A stretch of DNA of 64,000 bases from the NCBI GenBank assembly GCA_947459635.1, contig CANHEA010000002.1, positions 1 to 64,000 of the forward strand. Direction: 5' to 3'. A program made the position numbers and the translations under genes. The first letter of the stretch is position 1; every line of letters starts with the position of its first letter. Source of the stretch: Flavobacteriaceae bacterium. Lineage in GTDB: Bacteria; Bacteroidota; Bacteroidia; Flavobacteriales; Flavobacteriaceae. The notes beneath the pieces were generated by a model. It saw only the letters and a program-made list of their open reading frames with translations. It was not told the DNA's origin and made no database searches. Positions 39,068-47,735 of this stretch are shown here, one piece after another.

Positions 39068-39204
39068 AGGTTTTAATGCTATTTTTGTAAAAATATGGCT
39101 TAATTTTTGACGCCCCAAACTTAATGATTATTTTCCGTCAAAAATAAGTATAATAAAAAATTAAACACTTAACATTATTACAAAAATTAACATTTATCGA
39201 TACT

Positions 39205-40353
39205 ATGCGTATGCCACATAAATTCAAGTATTTTTCCTTATTTTTCATTTTTGTATTTTCTCTTTCTTCTTATTCGCAATCTTCTGGTAAATTTAAAGTT
39301 ACACTCGACGCTGGTCATGGTGCTCATGATTTTGGCGCTATCTATCACGGACATATTGAAAAAAATATCACTTTAGCAATAGTGCTCAAAGTCGGAAAGA
39401 TTTTGGAAGCTAACCCAAATATTGAAGTAAATTATACGCGAAAGACAGATGTTTTTATTGAACTTGTAGAACGTTCTAGTATTGCCAACAGGGTAGATTC
39501 TAACATATTTGTTTCTATTCATTGTAATGCCAATAAGAATACAGCAGCAGACGGTTGTGAGACTTACGTCATGGGACTTAACAAAAACGCCTCTAACCTT
39601 GCGGTTGCCAAAAGTGAAAATGCTGTAATTACATTGGAGAAAGACTACAAACAAAAGTATGAAGGTTTTGACCCGAATAATCCAAGTTCAATGATCGGTT
39701 TAACGTTAATGCAAGAAGAATATCTTGAAAATAGTATTTCGCTAGCCAGCAAGATTCAAGATCAATTCGCTGGATTAAATAAGAAAACACGAGGCGTAAA
39801 GCAAGCGCCATTCATGGTTTTGCATAAAGCTTACATGCCAAGAGTCTTGATTGAGACTGGATTTATTTCAAATCCAACTGAGGGAGCAATGCTCGACTCC
39901 GAAGATGGCCAACAAGACATCGCGCAAGCCATCGCCAACGCCATCATTAGCTATAAAAAAGAGTATTTCGGAAGCAATAGTAGTGACGTAATTGAAAAAC
40001 CCTCTAAGAAAATGACTGAGGAACCAAAGAAAGAAGAAGTTACCGTTGCGAAGTCTGATAGCGCTATAAATAAGCCAGAGCCTAAATCAGAAAGTGGGAA
40101 CGTCGTTTTTAAAGTTCAAATTGCTGCAGCGAATAAAAAATTAGATTTGATTCCCTCAAATTTTAAAGGACTAAACAATGTGCAATCGACCACAGATAAT
40201 GGACAATTGTATAAATACACTTACGGCGAAACTTCTGATTATGATGCTGCAAAGAAGTTTTTAGAAGAAGCCAAATCAAAGGGATATAGCTCTGCATATC
40301 TGATTGCGTTTAAAGACGGAAAGAAAATTAGTGTTCAAGATGCCTTGAAATAA
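39205..40353 (+). CDS. N-acetylmuramoyl-L-alanine amidase with C-terminal SPOR-like domain
   Basis: Zinc amidase of the Amidase_3 (AmiA/B/C) family, splitting the MurNAc-L-Ala bond of peptidoglycan. 382 residues: signal peptide about 1-28 (SSYSQ), catalytic domain from VTLDAGHGAHDFGA (zinc histidine and Glu in IEKN) through ISIHCNAN and VLIETGFISNP. A lysine/glutamate-rich linker (about 260-295) leads to a C-terminal SPOR-like domain (VFKVQIAAANKK ... GYSSAYLIAFKDG), which would bind septal glycan. It leads a long plus-strand gene run. Confidence 0.93.
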   Translation: MRMPHKFKYFSLFFIFVFSLSSYSQSSGKFKVTLDAGHGAHDFGAIYHGHIEKNITLAIVLKVGKILEANPNIEVNYTRKTDVFIELVERSSIANRVDSNIFVSIHCNANKNTAADGCETYVMGLNKNASNLAVAKSENAVITLEKDYKQKYEGFDPNNPSSMIGLTLMQEEYLENSISLASKIQDQFAGLNKKTRGVKQAPFMVLHKAYMPRVLIETGFISNPTEGAMLDSEDGQQDIAQAIANAIISYKKEYFGSNSSDVIEKPSKKMTEEPKKEEVTVAKSDSAINKPEPKSESGNVVFKVQIAAANKKLDLIPSNFKGLNNVQSTTDNGQLYKYTYGETSDYDAAKKFLEEAKSKGYSSAYLIAFKDGKKISVQDALK

Positions 40354-40357
40354 TATC

Positions 40358-40386
40358 TTGAGGTGTACTATTTTATTTTAAATTTG
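40358..40386 (+). promoter_or_regulatory. Predicted mlaD promoter
   Basis: TTG at 40358-40360, 18-nt spacer, TAAATTTG at 40379-40386, an exact -7 consensus. The TTG start codon of the MlaD gene follows 17 nt later. It begins only a few bases after the amidase stop. Confidence 0.6.
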
Positions 40387-40402
40387 TTTAAATATCAAAA
40401 TT

Positions 40403-41356
40403 TTGAAAATTACAAGAGAAATTAAGACCGCCATACTTGCTATAGCATCTATTTTACTATTTATTTGGGGATATAGCTTCCTAAAAGGAAAAGACTTATT
40501 AGCTGATTATACTACACTTTATGTCGAATATGATAATGTGGAAGGATTGGGGAAATCTGCAGCAGTAACGCTCAATGGTTTATCAATTGGAAAAGTAAAC
40601 GGAATCAAATTTTCTGATAACACCGGAAAGCTAATGGTTGAACTTCAAATCAAATCTGATTTTCCTATTTCGAAATCGAGCGTGGCAACCATCTATGATC
40701 CAGGATTAATCGGAGGGAAACAAATTATGATTGTGCCGAATCTTAATGATAAAGAAATAGCAAAATCTGGTTCAAGATTGATGGGAAATATTAAACCTGG
40801 ATTGACTGATTTGGTTGGAGAAAAACTGGCGCCTTTACAAGCGAAATTAGACAAAGTGTTGTTAAATGCAGATCAATTAATTTCTGGAATCAATAATGTA
40901 CTGGATAAAAAAGGGCAACAAGACCTCAAGAAATCATTAGCAGAACTAAGTGAAACCATGGTTCAGTTTCACAAAGCATCCGAAAGCATGAATGGACTCA
41001 TAGACAATAACAAAAGCAACATTACTGGTATTGTTTCAGATTTTCATAAGACTTCAACAAATTTAGCTAAGATGTCAGATTCCTTAAACAAAGCAGATTT
41101 AGGGAAAACTGTTAAAGATCTCCAAGCAACCTTGCAAAAAGTAGATCATATGTTAGCAGATATGAACGCTGGCAAAGGTACAGCCGGTAAAATGTTAAAA
41201 GATGAAGCCCTCTACAATAATCTTAGTCAAACTTCTAAGGAACTAGAATTGTTATTACAAGACGTGAGACTGAACCCAACAAGATACGTTAATGTTTCGC
41301 TTTTCGGTAAAAAGAATAAACCTTACGTAGCGCCTTCCAATTCAAATACTAAGTAA
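40403..41356 (+). CDS. MlaD/MCE family protein
   Basis: A 317-residue membrane-anchored MCE-domain protein. One N-terminal membrane segment (AILAIASILLFIWGYSF) is followed by the MCE domain (about 35-115: YVEYDNVEGLGKSAAVTLNGLSIGKVNGI), then a long helical region (about 145-290) ending before the C-terminal SLFGKKNKPYV. MCE proteins form periplasmic rings that shuttle lipids, usually with an MlaE/MlaF-type ABC transporter; none is in this window. The start is a TTG at 40403, as no ATG precedes the membrane segment in frame. Confidence 0.9.
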   Translation: MKITREIKTAILAIASILLFIWGYSFLKGKDLLADYTTLYVEYDNVEGLGKSAAVTLNGLSIGKVNGIKFSDNTGKLMVELQIKSDFPISKSSVATIYDPGLIGGKQIMIVPNLNDKEIAKSGSRLMGNIKPGLTDLVGEKLAPLQAKLDKVLLNADQLISGINNVLDKKGQQDLKKSLAELSETMVQFHKASESMNGLIDNNKSNITGIVSDFHKTSTNLAKMSDSLNKADLGKTVKDLQATLQKVDHMLADMNAGKGTAGKMLKDEALYNNLSQTSKELELLLQDVRLNPTRYVNVSLFGKKNKPYVAPSNSNTK

Positions 41357-41367
41357 AAATACAAAGT

Positions 41368-42702
41368 ATGCAATATTTAGACAATTTGTTTTTTGCCATA
41401 ATTCTCGCCATTGGTGTGTCTTATTTTGTAAAGAATGTAAAGAAGATCATTCGCAATATCAAATTAGGTCAAGACATTGATCGTTCTGATCGTTCTTCTG
41501 ATCGATGGAGAAACATGGCCATGATTGCATTAGGTCAATCCAAAATGGTGAAACGTCCAATCGCTGGATTCTTACATATCATCGTATACGTTGGTTTTGT
41601 TATCATCAATATCGAAGTTCTAGAAATTATTATTGATGGATTGTTCGGAACACACCGTGTTTTCTCCTTTCTTGGAACATTGTACGATATATTAATAGGC
41701 TCATTTGAAATTCTAGCATTGCTAGTTTTAATCGCAGTAATTGTTTTCCTAGTTCGCAGAAATATCATCAAATTAAGAAGATTTGTAAGTTCAGATCTAA
41801 AAGGTTGGCCAAAAAGTGATGCGAATTATATTTTGTATTTTGAAATTGTATTGATGTCTCTTTTTCTATTGATGAATGCCGCGGATTTTCATTTGCAACA
41901 TATTCCTGGCGGTTTTGGACATTATGAGCAAGCGGGCTCCTTTCCAATCTCGCACTTGATTGCACCTTTCTTTAATGGAATGAATCCAACATCTGTAGCC
42001 TTTTTTGAAAGAATCTTTTGGTGGTTGCATATCACTGGAATCTTAGTCTTCTTAAATTATTTATATTTTTCCAAACATTTACACATACTCTTAGCATTTC
42101 CGAATACGTATTTCGCGGACCTAAATCCAAAAGGACAGTTCGACAATCTAGCATCTGTTACTAATGAAGTAAAATTGATGATGGATCCCAATGCAGATCC
42201 ATACGCCGCCGCTCCAGTCGATGAAAATGCAACTCCAGCTAAATTTGGAGCTAGTGATGTACAAGATCTCAATTGGGTGCAATTACTGAATGCTTATACG
42301 TGTACTGAATGCGGTCGATGTACTTCATCTTGCCCAGCCAATCAAACAGGTAAAAAACTATCTCCTCGTAAAATCATGATGGATACAAGAGATAGATTAG
42401 AGGAAGTGGGTAAAAATATTGACGCAAATAATGGTATTTTTGTGCCCGATAATAAAATGCTACTCAATGACTATATTACTGCAGAAGAGCTGTGGGCATG
42501 TACGTCTTGTAATGCATGTGTTGAAGAATGTCCAGTGAATATTAGTCCTCTTTCAATCATTATGGATATGCGACGTTATTTAGTAATGGAACAAAGCGCA
42601 GCACCAATGTCACTTAATGCAATGATGACGAATATCGAAAATAATGGTGCGCCATGGCAATACAATCAGCAAGACCGATTGAATTGGAAGAATGAAAATT
42701 AA
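41368..42702 (+). CDS. Membrane-bound 4Fe-4S oxidoreductase (HdrD/GlpC-like)
   Basis: A 444-residue protein. The first 240 residues carry about five or six membrane helices (such as FLHIIVYVGFVIINIEVLEII). The soluble C-terminal part holds two 4Fe-4S clusters: CTECGRCTSSCP near 311 and CTSCNACVEECP near 378. Such proteins pass electrons from quinols to a CCG-domain partner, and a separate CCG protein is encoded 650 nt downstream. The donor and acceptor cannot be named. It starts 11 nt after the mlaD stop. Confidence 0.9.
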   Translation: MQYLDNLFFAIILAIGVSYFVKNVKKIIRNIKLGQDIDRSDRSSDRWRNMAMIALGQSKMVKRPIAGFLHIIVYVGFVIINIEVLEIIIDGLFGTHRVFSFLGTLYDILIGSFEILALLVLIAVIVFLVRRNIIKLRRFVSSDLKGWPKSDANYILYFEIVLMSLFLLMNAADFHLQHIPGGFGHYEQAGSFPISHLIAPFFNGMNPTSVAFFERIFWWLHITGILVFLNYLYFSKHLHILLAFPNTYFADLNPKGQFDNLASVTNEVKLMMDPNADPYAAAPVDENATPAKFGASDVQDLNWVQLLNAYTCTECGRCTSSCPANQTGKKLSPRKIMMDTRDRLEEVGKNIDANNGIFVPDNKMLLNDYITAEELWACTSCNACVEECPVNISPLSIIMDMRRYLVMEQSAAPMSLNAMMTNIENNGAPWQYNQQDRLNWKNEN

Positions 42703-42789
42703 TATATAATAAAATAAAAATTCTCTTATAGGTGAGGTTAAGGGTGTTTTTAATCAATTTTGGCAAAATAAATTAGAAACAAAACGAAA

Positions 42790-43236
42790 ATGAAAACAGA
42801 AGATTTAGACAAGCAGTTAATCGCTGCTACAGAAAATGGACATACGATTAGTCCAATTCTACCTGAGGGAATTAAGAATTATTTGATTGATATTGATGGA
42901 ACCGTATGCGATGATATTCCGAACGAAGAGCCGGAAAGAATGTTAACCGCGGACGTTTATCCAGATGCTTTGGTAACTCTAAATAAATGGTACGACGAAG
43001 GACACATTATATTCTTTTTTACTTCACGAACAGAAGCGCACAGAGAATATACTGAAATTTGGTTAAAGAAACACGGATTCAAATACCACGGTATTTTATT
43101 CGGAAAACCTAGAGGAGGAAATTACCATTGGATCGACAATCATTTAGTAAAAGCAACCCGTTATAGAGGAAAGTTTACGGATTTGATTGAAAAAGAAGTA
43201 ACTATTCAAGTATTCGATGACGGAAAACACGAATAA
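42790..43236 (+). CDS. HAD-like small phosphatase-fold protein
   Basis: 148 residues with a HAD-superfamily core: motif I YLIDIDGTVCDD (about 33-44) with the nucleophile Asp and the DxDGT pattern, motif II FFFTSRTEAH, a lysine region KKHGFKYHG and a late acidic motif in YHWIDNHL. It looks like a short phosphatase or nucleotidase. Orthologues in Flavobacteria are often labelled 'phosphoheptose isomerase', but I see no SIS fold and do not accept that name. It sits between the two Fe-S genes, with an octamer-repeat array downstream. Confidence 0.8.
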   Translation: MKTEDLDKQLIAATENGHTISPILPEGIKNYLIDIDGTVCDDIPNEEPERMLTADVYPDALVTLNKWYDEGHIIFFFTSRTEAHREYTEIWLKKHGFKYHGILFGKPRGGNYHWIDNHLVKATRYRGKFTDLIEKEVTIQVFDDGKHE

Positions 43237-43238
43237 AG

Positions 43239-43355
43239 TGGCTGAGTAACTGAGTGCCTGAGTGCCTTAGTATTACAGCTACTGAAAAAGAATAGCATAT
43301 TTTAAAGTATAAACTGTTGCTCAGCGACTTAGGTTCTCAGCAACTCAGTAACTAA
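43239..43355. repeat. Inverted arrays of an octamer (CTGAGTNN)
   Basis: The left arm (43239-43271) has four adjacent 8-nt units CTGAGTAA, CTGAGTGC, CTGAGTGC and CTTAGTAT. The right arm (43316-43355) has CTCAGCGA, CTTAGGTT, CTCAGCAA, CTCAGTAA, CTAAG, the same octamer in inverse orientation. Together they could form an imperfect stem with a loop of about 45 nt between the HAD-like gene and the CCG gene. Confidence 0.85.
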
Positions 43356-43359
43356 GATT

Positions 43360-44151
43360 ATGGCAGAGCAATTATCAGTACCAACCATGGCCGAACTATT
43401 AGCTCAAGGCAAACAACCGGAAGTATTATTTTGGGTTGGATGCGCTGGGAGTTTTGATGATCGAGCAAAGAAAATTACAAAAGCGTTTGTTCGAATTCTG
43501 AATCGAGCTAATGTAGAATTTGCCGTTTTAGGTACTGAGGAAAGTTGCACTGGTGATCCCGCAAAACGGGCAGGAAATGAGTTCTTGTTCCAGATGCAGG
43601 CGATGATGAATATTGAAGTCTTAAATGCTTATGAAGCTAAGAAGATCGTTACTGCCTGTCCACATTGCTTTAATACGCTTAAAAACGAATACCCTGAATT
43701 GGGAGGGAAATACGAAGTTGTGCATCATACTGAATATCTAAAATCTCTTTTAGATTCTGGTAGATTAACCATCGAAGGTGGACAATTCAAAGGAAAAAGA
43801 ATCACATTCCACGATCCATGCTATTTAGGACGTGCGAATAATATTTATGAAGCACCACGCGATCTAATTCAAAAATTAGACGCGGAATTGGTTGAAATGA
43901 AACGTTCTAAAGCCAATGGTTTGTGTTGTGGTGCTGGTGGCGCACAGATGTTCAAAGATGCTGAACCTGGAAATAAAGAAGTCAACATCGAAAGAACCGA
44001 AGACGCGCTCGAAACACAACCTCAAATTATTGCTGCAGGATGTCCGTTTTGCAATACGATGCTTACTGATGGTGTGAAAAACAAAGAGCGAGAAAGTGAT
44101 GTGAAAGTAATGGACATCGCAGAATTAATTGCCAATGCGCAGGATTTATAA
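43360..44151 (+). CDS. CCG-domain (Fe-S)-binding protein
   Basis: 263 residues with two cysteine-rich CCG domains like the HdrB / LldE / GlpC catalytic halves. The visible cysteines are ACPHCFNTLKNEYPELGG (about 106-124), FHDPCYLGRAN, LCCGAGGAQMF (about 188) and GCPFCNTML (about 228), which can hold a non-cubane Fe-S cluster. It likely pairs with the membrane 4Fe-4S protein upstream to make one oxidoreductase. Substrate unknown. Confidence 0.9.
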   Translation: MAEQLSVPTMAELLAQGKQPEVLFWVGCAGSFDDRAKKITKAFVRILNRANVEFAVLGTEESCTGDPAKRAGNEFLFQMQAMMNIEVLNAYEAKKIVTACPHCFNTLKNEYPELGGKYEVVHHTEYLKSLLDSGRLTIEGGQFKGKRITFHDPCYLGRANNIYEAPRDLIQKLDAELVEMKRSKANGLCCGAGGAQMFKDAEPGNKEVNIERTEDALETQPQIIAAGCPFCNTMLTDGVKNKERESDVKVMDIAELIANAQDL

Positions 44152-44182
44152 AACGTAAATCCAATCATTTAAATCAAAAACC

Positions 44183-44665
44183 ATGTACGTTCCTTTTGAA
44201 AATTTGCCCGTCGAATCCAAAATTTGGATTTATCAATCCAATAGAAGATTTACTGACGACGAACTCAATGCAATCGAAGTCGATTTGAGATCTTTTGTCG
44301 ATTCATGGGCAGCGCACGGAACAAGTCTAGAAGCTTCTTATTTATTGATGTACAATCGTTTTATTATTCTTGCGGTCAATCAAGATATTCAAATGGCAAC
44401 AGGCTGCTCGATTGATAAGTCGGTTTCCTTCATTCAAGAAATAGAACAAAAACACGAAGTTGATTTACTTGATAAAATGAACGTTACCTTCAAACTAGGG
44501 GAGCACATTGCACACAAACCACTCATTGATTTCAAGAAAATGGCCAAAGACAAAGCTGTTTCCGAAAACACCATTGTCTTCAATAATTTGGTTAATACCA
44601 TCGAAGAATGGAATGACAATTGGGAAGTTCCCGCAAAAGATAGCTGGCACAGCCGCTTCTTTTAA
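44183..44665 (+). CDS. Conserved hypothetical protein (commonly mislabelled ABC transporter ATPase)
   Basis: 160-residue soluble protein starting MYVPFENLPVESKIWIYQSNR. Homologues are widespread in Flavobacteria, usually next to the Fe-S genes, and database entries often call them 'ABC transporter ATPase'. I see no Walker A, Walker B or ABC signature motif, so that name is not supported. No signal peptide or membrane segment. It lies 31 nt after the CCG gene and 11 nt before the GH3 fusion, within the same transcription run. Function unknown. Confidence 0.75.
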   Translation: MYVPFENLPVESKIWIYQSNRRFTDDELNAIEVDLRSFVDSWAAHGTSLEASYLLMYNRFIILAVNQDIQMATGCSIDKSVSFIQEIEQKHEVDLLDKMNVTFKLGEHIAHKPLIDFKKMAKDKAVSENTIVFNNLVNTIEEWNDNWEVPAKDSWHSRFF

Positions 44666-44676
44666 TTTTTTTAAGG

Positions 44677-47652
44677 ATGAATAAGTCACTTCTCAAGCTA
44701 TTATTTTTCGGCAGCTTCCTTCTTATAGGATGCGCCAGCAAAAAAGCACCAATAACGACAATTCCAACACCTATAGTGCCTGTTCCAAAACCTGTCGTCG
44801 AGAACTTTTTGGGAGACTTTGATTCAGAAATTCAAAAGAAATGGGTTGATAGTATTTATAATACGATGACTTTTGATGAAAAAATCGGGCAGTTATTTAT
44901 GGTTTCTGCTTATTCTAATAAAGATTCGGTGCACGTTAATGCCATCAATAAATTAATACAAGAAAGCAAAGTTGGTGGACTTATCTTCTTTCAAGGCGGG
45001 CCTGTTCGTCAAGCATTATTAACAAATCGTTTTCAATCAAGATCGAGAATTCCACTATTAATCGGAATTGATGCAGAATGGGGATTAGGCATGCGGCTCG
45101 ACTCGACTTATCGCTATCCTTGGAATATGACTTTGGGTGCCATTCAAAATAAGAAATTATTAGAAAAAGTTGGTACGCAAATGGGCGAGGAGAACAAACG
45201 AATTGGTGTTCATTTCAATTTTGCGCCAGTGGTTGACATCAATACCAATCCGAAGAATCCTATCATTGGTTTCCGTTCCTTTGGAGAAGACAAAGTAAAT
45301 GTTGCGGAAAGTGCTTCCGCGCTAATGAAAGGCTATCAAAGCATGGGATTATTGGCAACTGGAAAACATTTTCCAGGTCATGGCGATACAGAAGTCGATT
45401 CGCATCATTCACTTCCAACGATTACATTTTCGAAAGAACGGCTTGAAGACGTAGAACTATATCCCTACAGAAAACTATTTGCAGAGGGTCTGGCATCAGT
45501 AATGGTGGCACATCTTAATGTACCAAGTTTAGAGCCTCGCGAAAACATTCCGTCTTCGGTCTCGCATAACATTATCACCGATTTGCTAAAAAACGAAATG
45601 GGTTTTAATGGACTCATATTTACTGATGCGCTGAATATGAAAGCAGCGGCGAACTTCAGAGCACCAGGTGAAATCGATTTAGAAGCTTTTCTTGCTGGAA
45701 ATGACATTTTGCTTTGTCCCGAAAATGTTCCTGTTGCAGCAGAAAAATTATGTATGGCGTACCAAGACAGCATGATTTCGGATGAAAGATTGGCTTACTC
45801 GGTCAAGAAAATCCTGAAGTACAAATACAAAGCGGGACTTAATTCCTATAAACCTATTCCCATTCCAAATCTATATTCAGATTTGAATCCAGGAAAGAAT
45901 GATGTTTTGCAATACGAACTCTATGAAAATGCGATTACAGTGCTGAAGAATCAAGACGATATTCTACCACTGAAAAACCTCGCAAACGAGAAAATTGCCT
46001 ACGTGAAATTAGGCGACGATGTCAACAGTGCTTTCCTTTCGACACTCAAAAAATATACGAATGTAGTTGAAATTAAAGATGAAGATATCGATTGCTTAAC
46101 GGATGAATTGGTTTTGTATTCTAAGGTTATCGTTGGCTTTCATAAGTCCGATAAAGCATGGAAAAGTCATGCATTCACCGATAAAGAATTATTTTGGTTA
46201 TCTGAAATAGCCAAGAATAATGTGACGATTTTGGATGTTTTTACGAAACCTTATTCTTTAATTCCTGTTCAGTATTTTGATGATATTGAAGGCGTTGTAG
46301 TTTCTTATCAAAATAGCGACATCGCGCAAACAGTTTCAGCGGAACTACTTTTTGGTGGCATTGAATCCAAAGGTAAGTTGCCAGTTTCTATCAATGCAAC
46401 TTTTAAAGCTGGTGATGGACTGACAACCCAAAAATCGAATCGTTTGGGTTTTGCATTACCAGAAAATGTCGGCATGGATTCTGCAAAACTGGCCAAAATT
46501 GAAAGCTATGCCAATTATGCCATAAACAAAAAGATGACCCCCGGAATACAAGTACTTGTGGCAAGAAAGGGAAAGGTTATTTATCAAAGGTCATTTGGTT
46601 ATTTTACGTATGAAAATAAAACTAAAGTAAATAACGAAACGGTTTACGATATCGCCTCATTAACGAAGATTATTGCTACGCTTCCTAATGTGATGCAGCA
46701 ATATGATTCTCAAAAAATCAATATGCAGACCACTTTGGGAGAACTATTGCCAATCTTTAAAAATTCAGACAAACAAGACATTCCTTTTAAGGATTTGTTG
46801 TCCCATTACGCGCGTCTTCAAGCCTGGATTCCATTCTATAAAATGACCTTGGATAGTGCTAAAAATCCGTTGCCAAAATATTATAGAAAAATCGCTAACG
46901 ACCAGTTTTCAAAGCAAGTAGCGGATAGTTTGTTTATGAGAAATGACTATCATGACTCCATTATGAAGATGATTGTCGATAGCAAATTGCTTCCAAAAAA
47001 AGAATACAAATACAGCGATTTTACATTTATCATTCTAAAAGATTATTTAGAAAAAGTAACTGGCAAAAAACTAGAAGTGTTGGTTAAAGAACAATTTTAT
47101 CAATCATTGGGAATGAACAACACTGCTTTCAATCCGCTGAATTATTCCTTCGAAAAAGAGGATATTCCGCCGACTGAAATCGACACGTATTTCCGTCATC
47201 AATTGATCCAAGGTTACGTTCATGATATGGAAGCTGCCATGGAAGGCGGAGTAGGCGGGCATGCAGGGATCTTTTCGAATGCAATGGATATTGCCAAAAT
47301 GATGCAAATGTATTTACAAAAAGGGAATTATGGTGGTCAGCAATACTTCTCTGAAAAAACATTTACTGATTTTAATACCTGTTATTTCTGTGCTGAAGGC
47401 AATAGACGAGGCATTGGCTTTGACAAACCTCAAGCAGCAGGAACTGCAGGACCAACTTGTGGTTGCGCTTCTTTAACAAGTTTTGGACATACCGGTTTCA
47501 CTGGAACTATGGCATGGGCTGATCCAGAGGAAGAATTAATCTATGTGTTTTTATCAAATCGAACCTATCCAGAATCTACTATCAATACATTATCTAAAGA
47601 AAATATTCGAGAAGATATTCAGAAAGTCATTTATGAAGCGATTATTCGCTAA
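44677..47652 (+). CDS. Lipoprotein fusion: GH3 glycosidase plus serine beta-lactamase-like hydrolase
   Basis: A 991-residue two-enzyme protein. Lipoprotein signal (FLLIGCASKK), then a glycoside hydrolase 3 domain (about 50-370). Its NagZ-like active-site segment is KHFPGHGDTEVDSHHSLP (near 230), and the catalytic Asp region is LIFTDALNMKAAA. A GH3 C-terminal domain follows (about 400-580), then a class-C beta-lactamase-like domain (about 600-985) with the SxxK motif in YDIASLTKII near 657-662. NagZ-type enzymes release N-acetylglucosamine from muropeptides, and serine hydrolases of this class are often peptidases. Together they suggest peptidoglycan turnover at the envelope. Confidence 0.93.
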   Translation: MNKSLLKLLFFGSFLLIGCASKKAPITTIPTPIVPVPKPVVENFLGDFDSEIQKKWVDSIYNTMTFDEKIGQLFMVSAYSNKDSVHVNAINKLIQESKVGGLIFFQGGPVRQALLTNRFQSRSRIPLLIGIDAEWGLGMRLDSTYRYPWNMTLGAIQNKKLLEKVGTQMGEENKRIGVHFNFAPVVDINTNPKNPIIGFRSFGEDKVNVAESASALMKGYQSMGLLATGKHFPGHGDTEVDSHHSLPTITFSKERLEDVELYPYRKLFAEGLASVMVAHLNVPSLEPRENIPSSVSHNIITDLLKNEMGFNGLIFTDALNMKAAANFRAPGEIDLEAFLAGNDILLCPENVPVAAEKLCMAYQDSMISDERLAYSVKKILKYKYKAGLNSYKPIPIPNLYSDLNPGKNDVLQYELYENAITVLKNQDDILPLKNLANEKIAYVKLGDDVNSAFLSTLKKYTNVVEIKDEDIDCLTDELVLYSKVIVGFHKSDKAWKSHAFTDKELFWLSEIAKNNVTILDVFTKPYSLIPVQYFDDIEGVVVSYQNSDIAQTVSAELLFGGIESKGKLPVSINATFKAGDGLTTQKSNRLGFALPENVGMDSAKLAKIESYANYAINKKMTPGIQVLVARKGKVIYQRSFGYFTYENKTKVNNETVYDIASLTKIIATLPNVMQQYDSQKINMQTTLGELLPIFKNSDKQDIPFKDLLSHYARLQAWIPFYKMTLDSAKNPLPKYYRKIANDQFSKQVADSLFMRNDYHDSIMKMIVDSKLLPKKEYKYSDFTFIILKDYLEKVTGKKLEVLVKEQFYQSLGMNNTAFNPLNYSFEKEDIPPTEIDTYFRHQLIQGYVHDMEAAMEGGVGGHAGIFSNAMDIAKMMQMYLQKGNYGGQQYFSEKTFTDFNTCYFCAEGNRRGIGFDKPQAAGTAGPTCGCASLTSFGHTGFTGTMAWADPEEELIYVFLSNRTYPESTINTLSKENIREDIQKVIYEAIIR

Positions 47653-47687
47653 ATTTGAATTTGATAGTATTCACTTTAAAACACTTA

Positions 47688-47715
47688 TTTGTTGCAATAA
47701 AATAATTTACATTTG
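47688..47715 (+). promoter_or_regulatory. Predicted promoter of the repeat lipoprotein gene
   Basis: TTTG at 47688-47691, 16-nt spacer, TACATTTG at 47708-47715, an exact -7 consensus. The ATG follows 20 nt later. The spacing is slightly short. Confidence 0.5.
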
Positions 47716-47735
47716 CTAAAAACTAATTCACTTTT

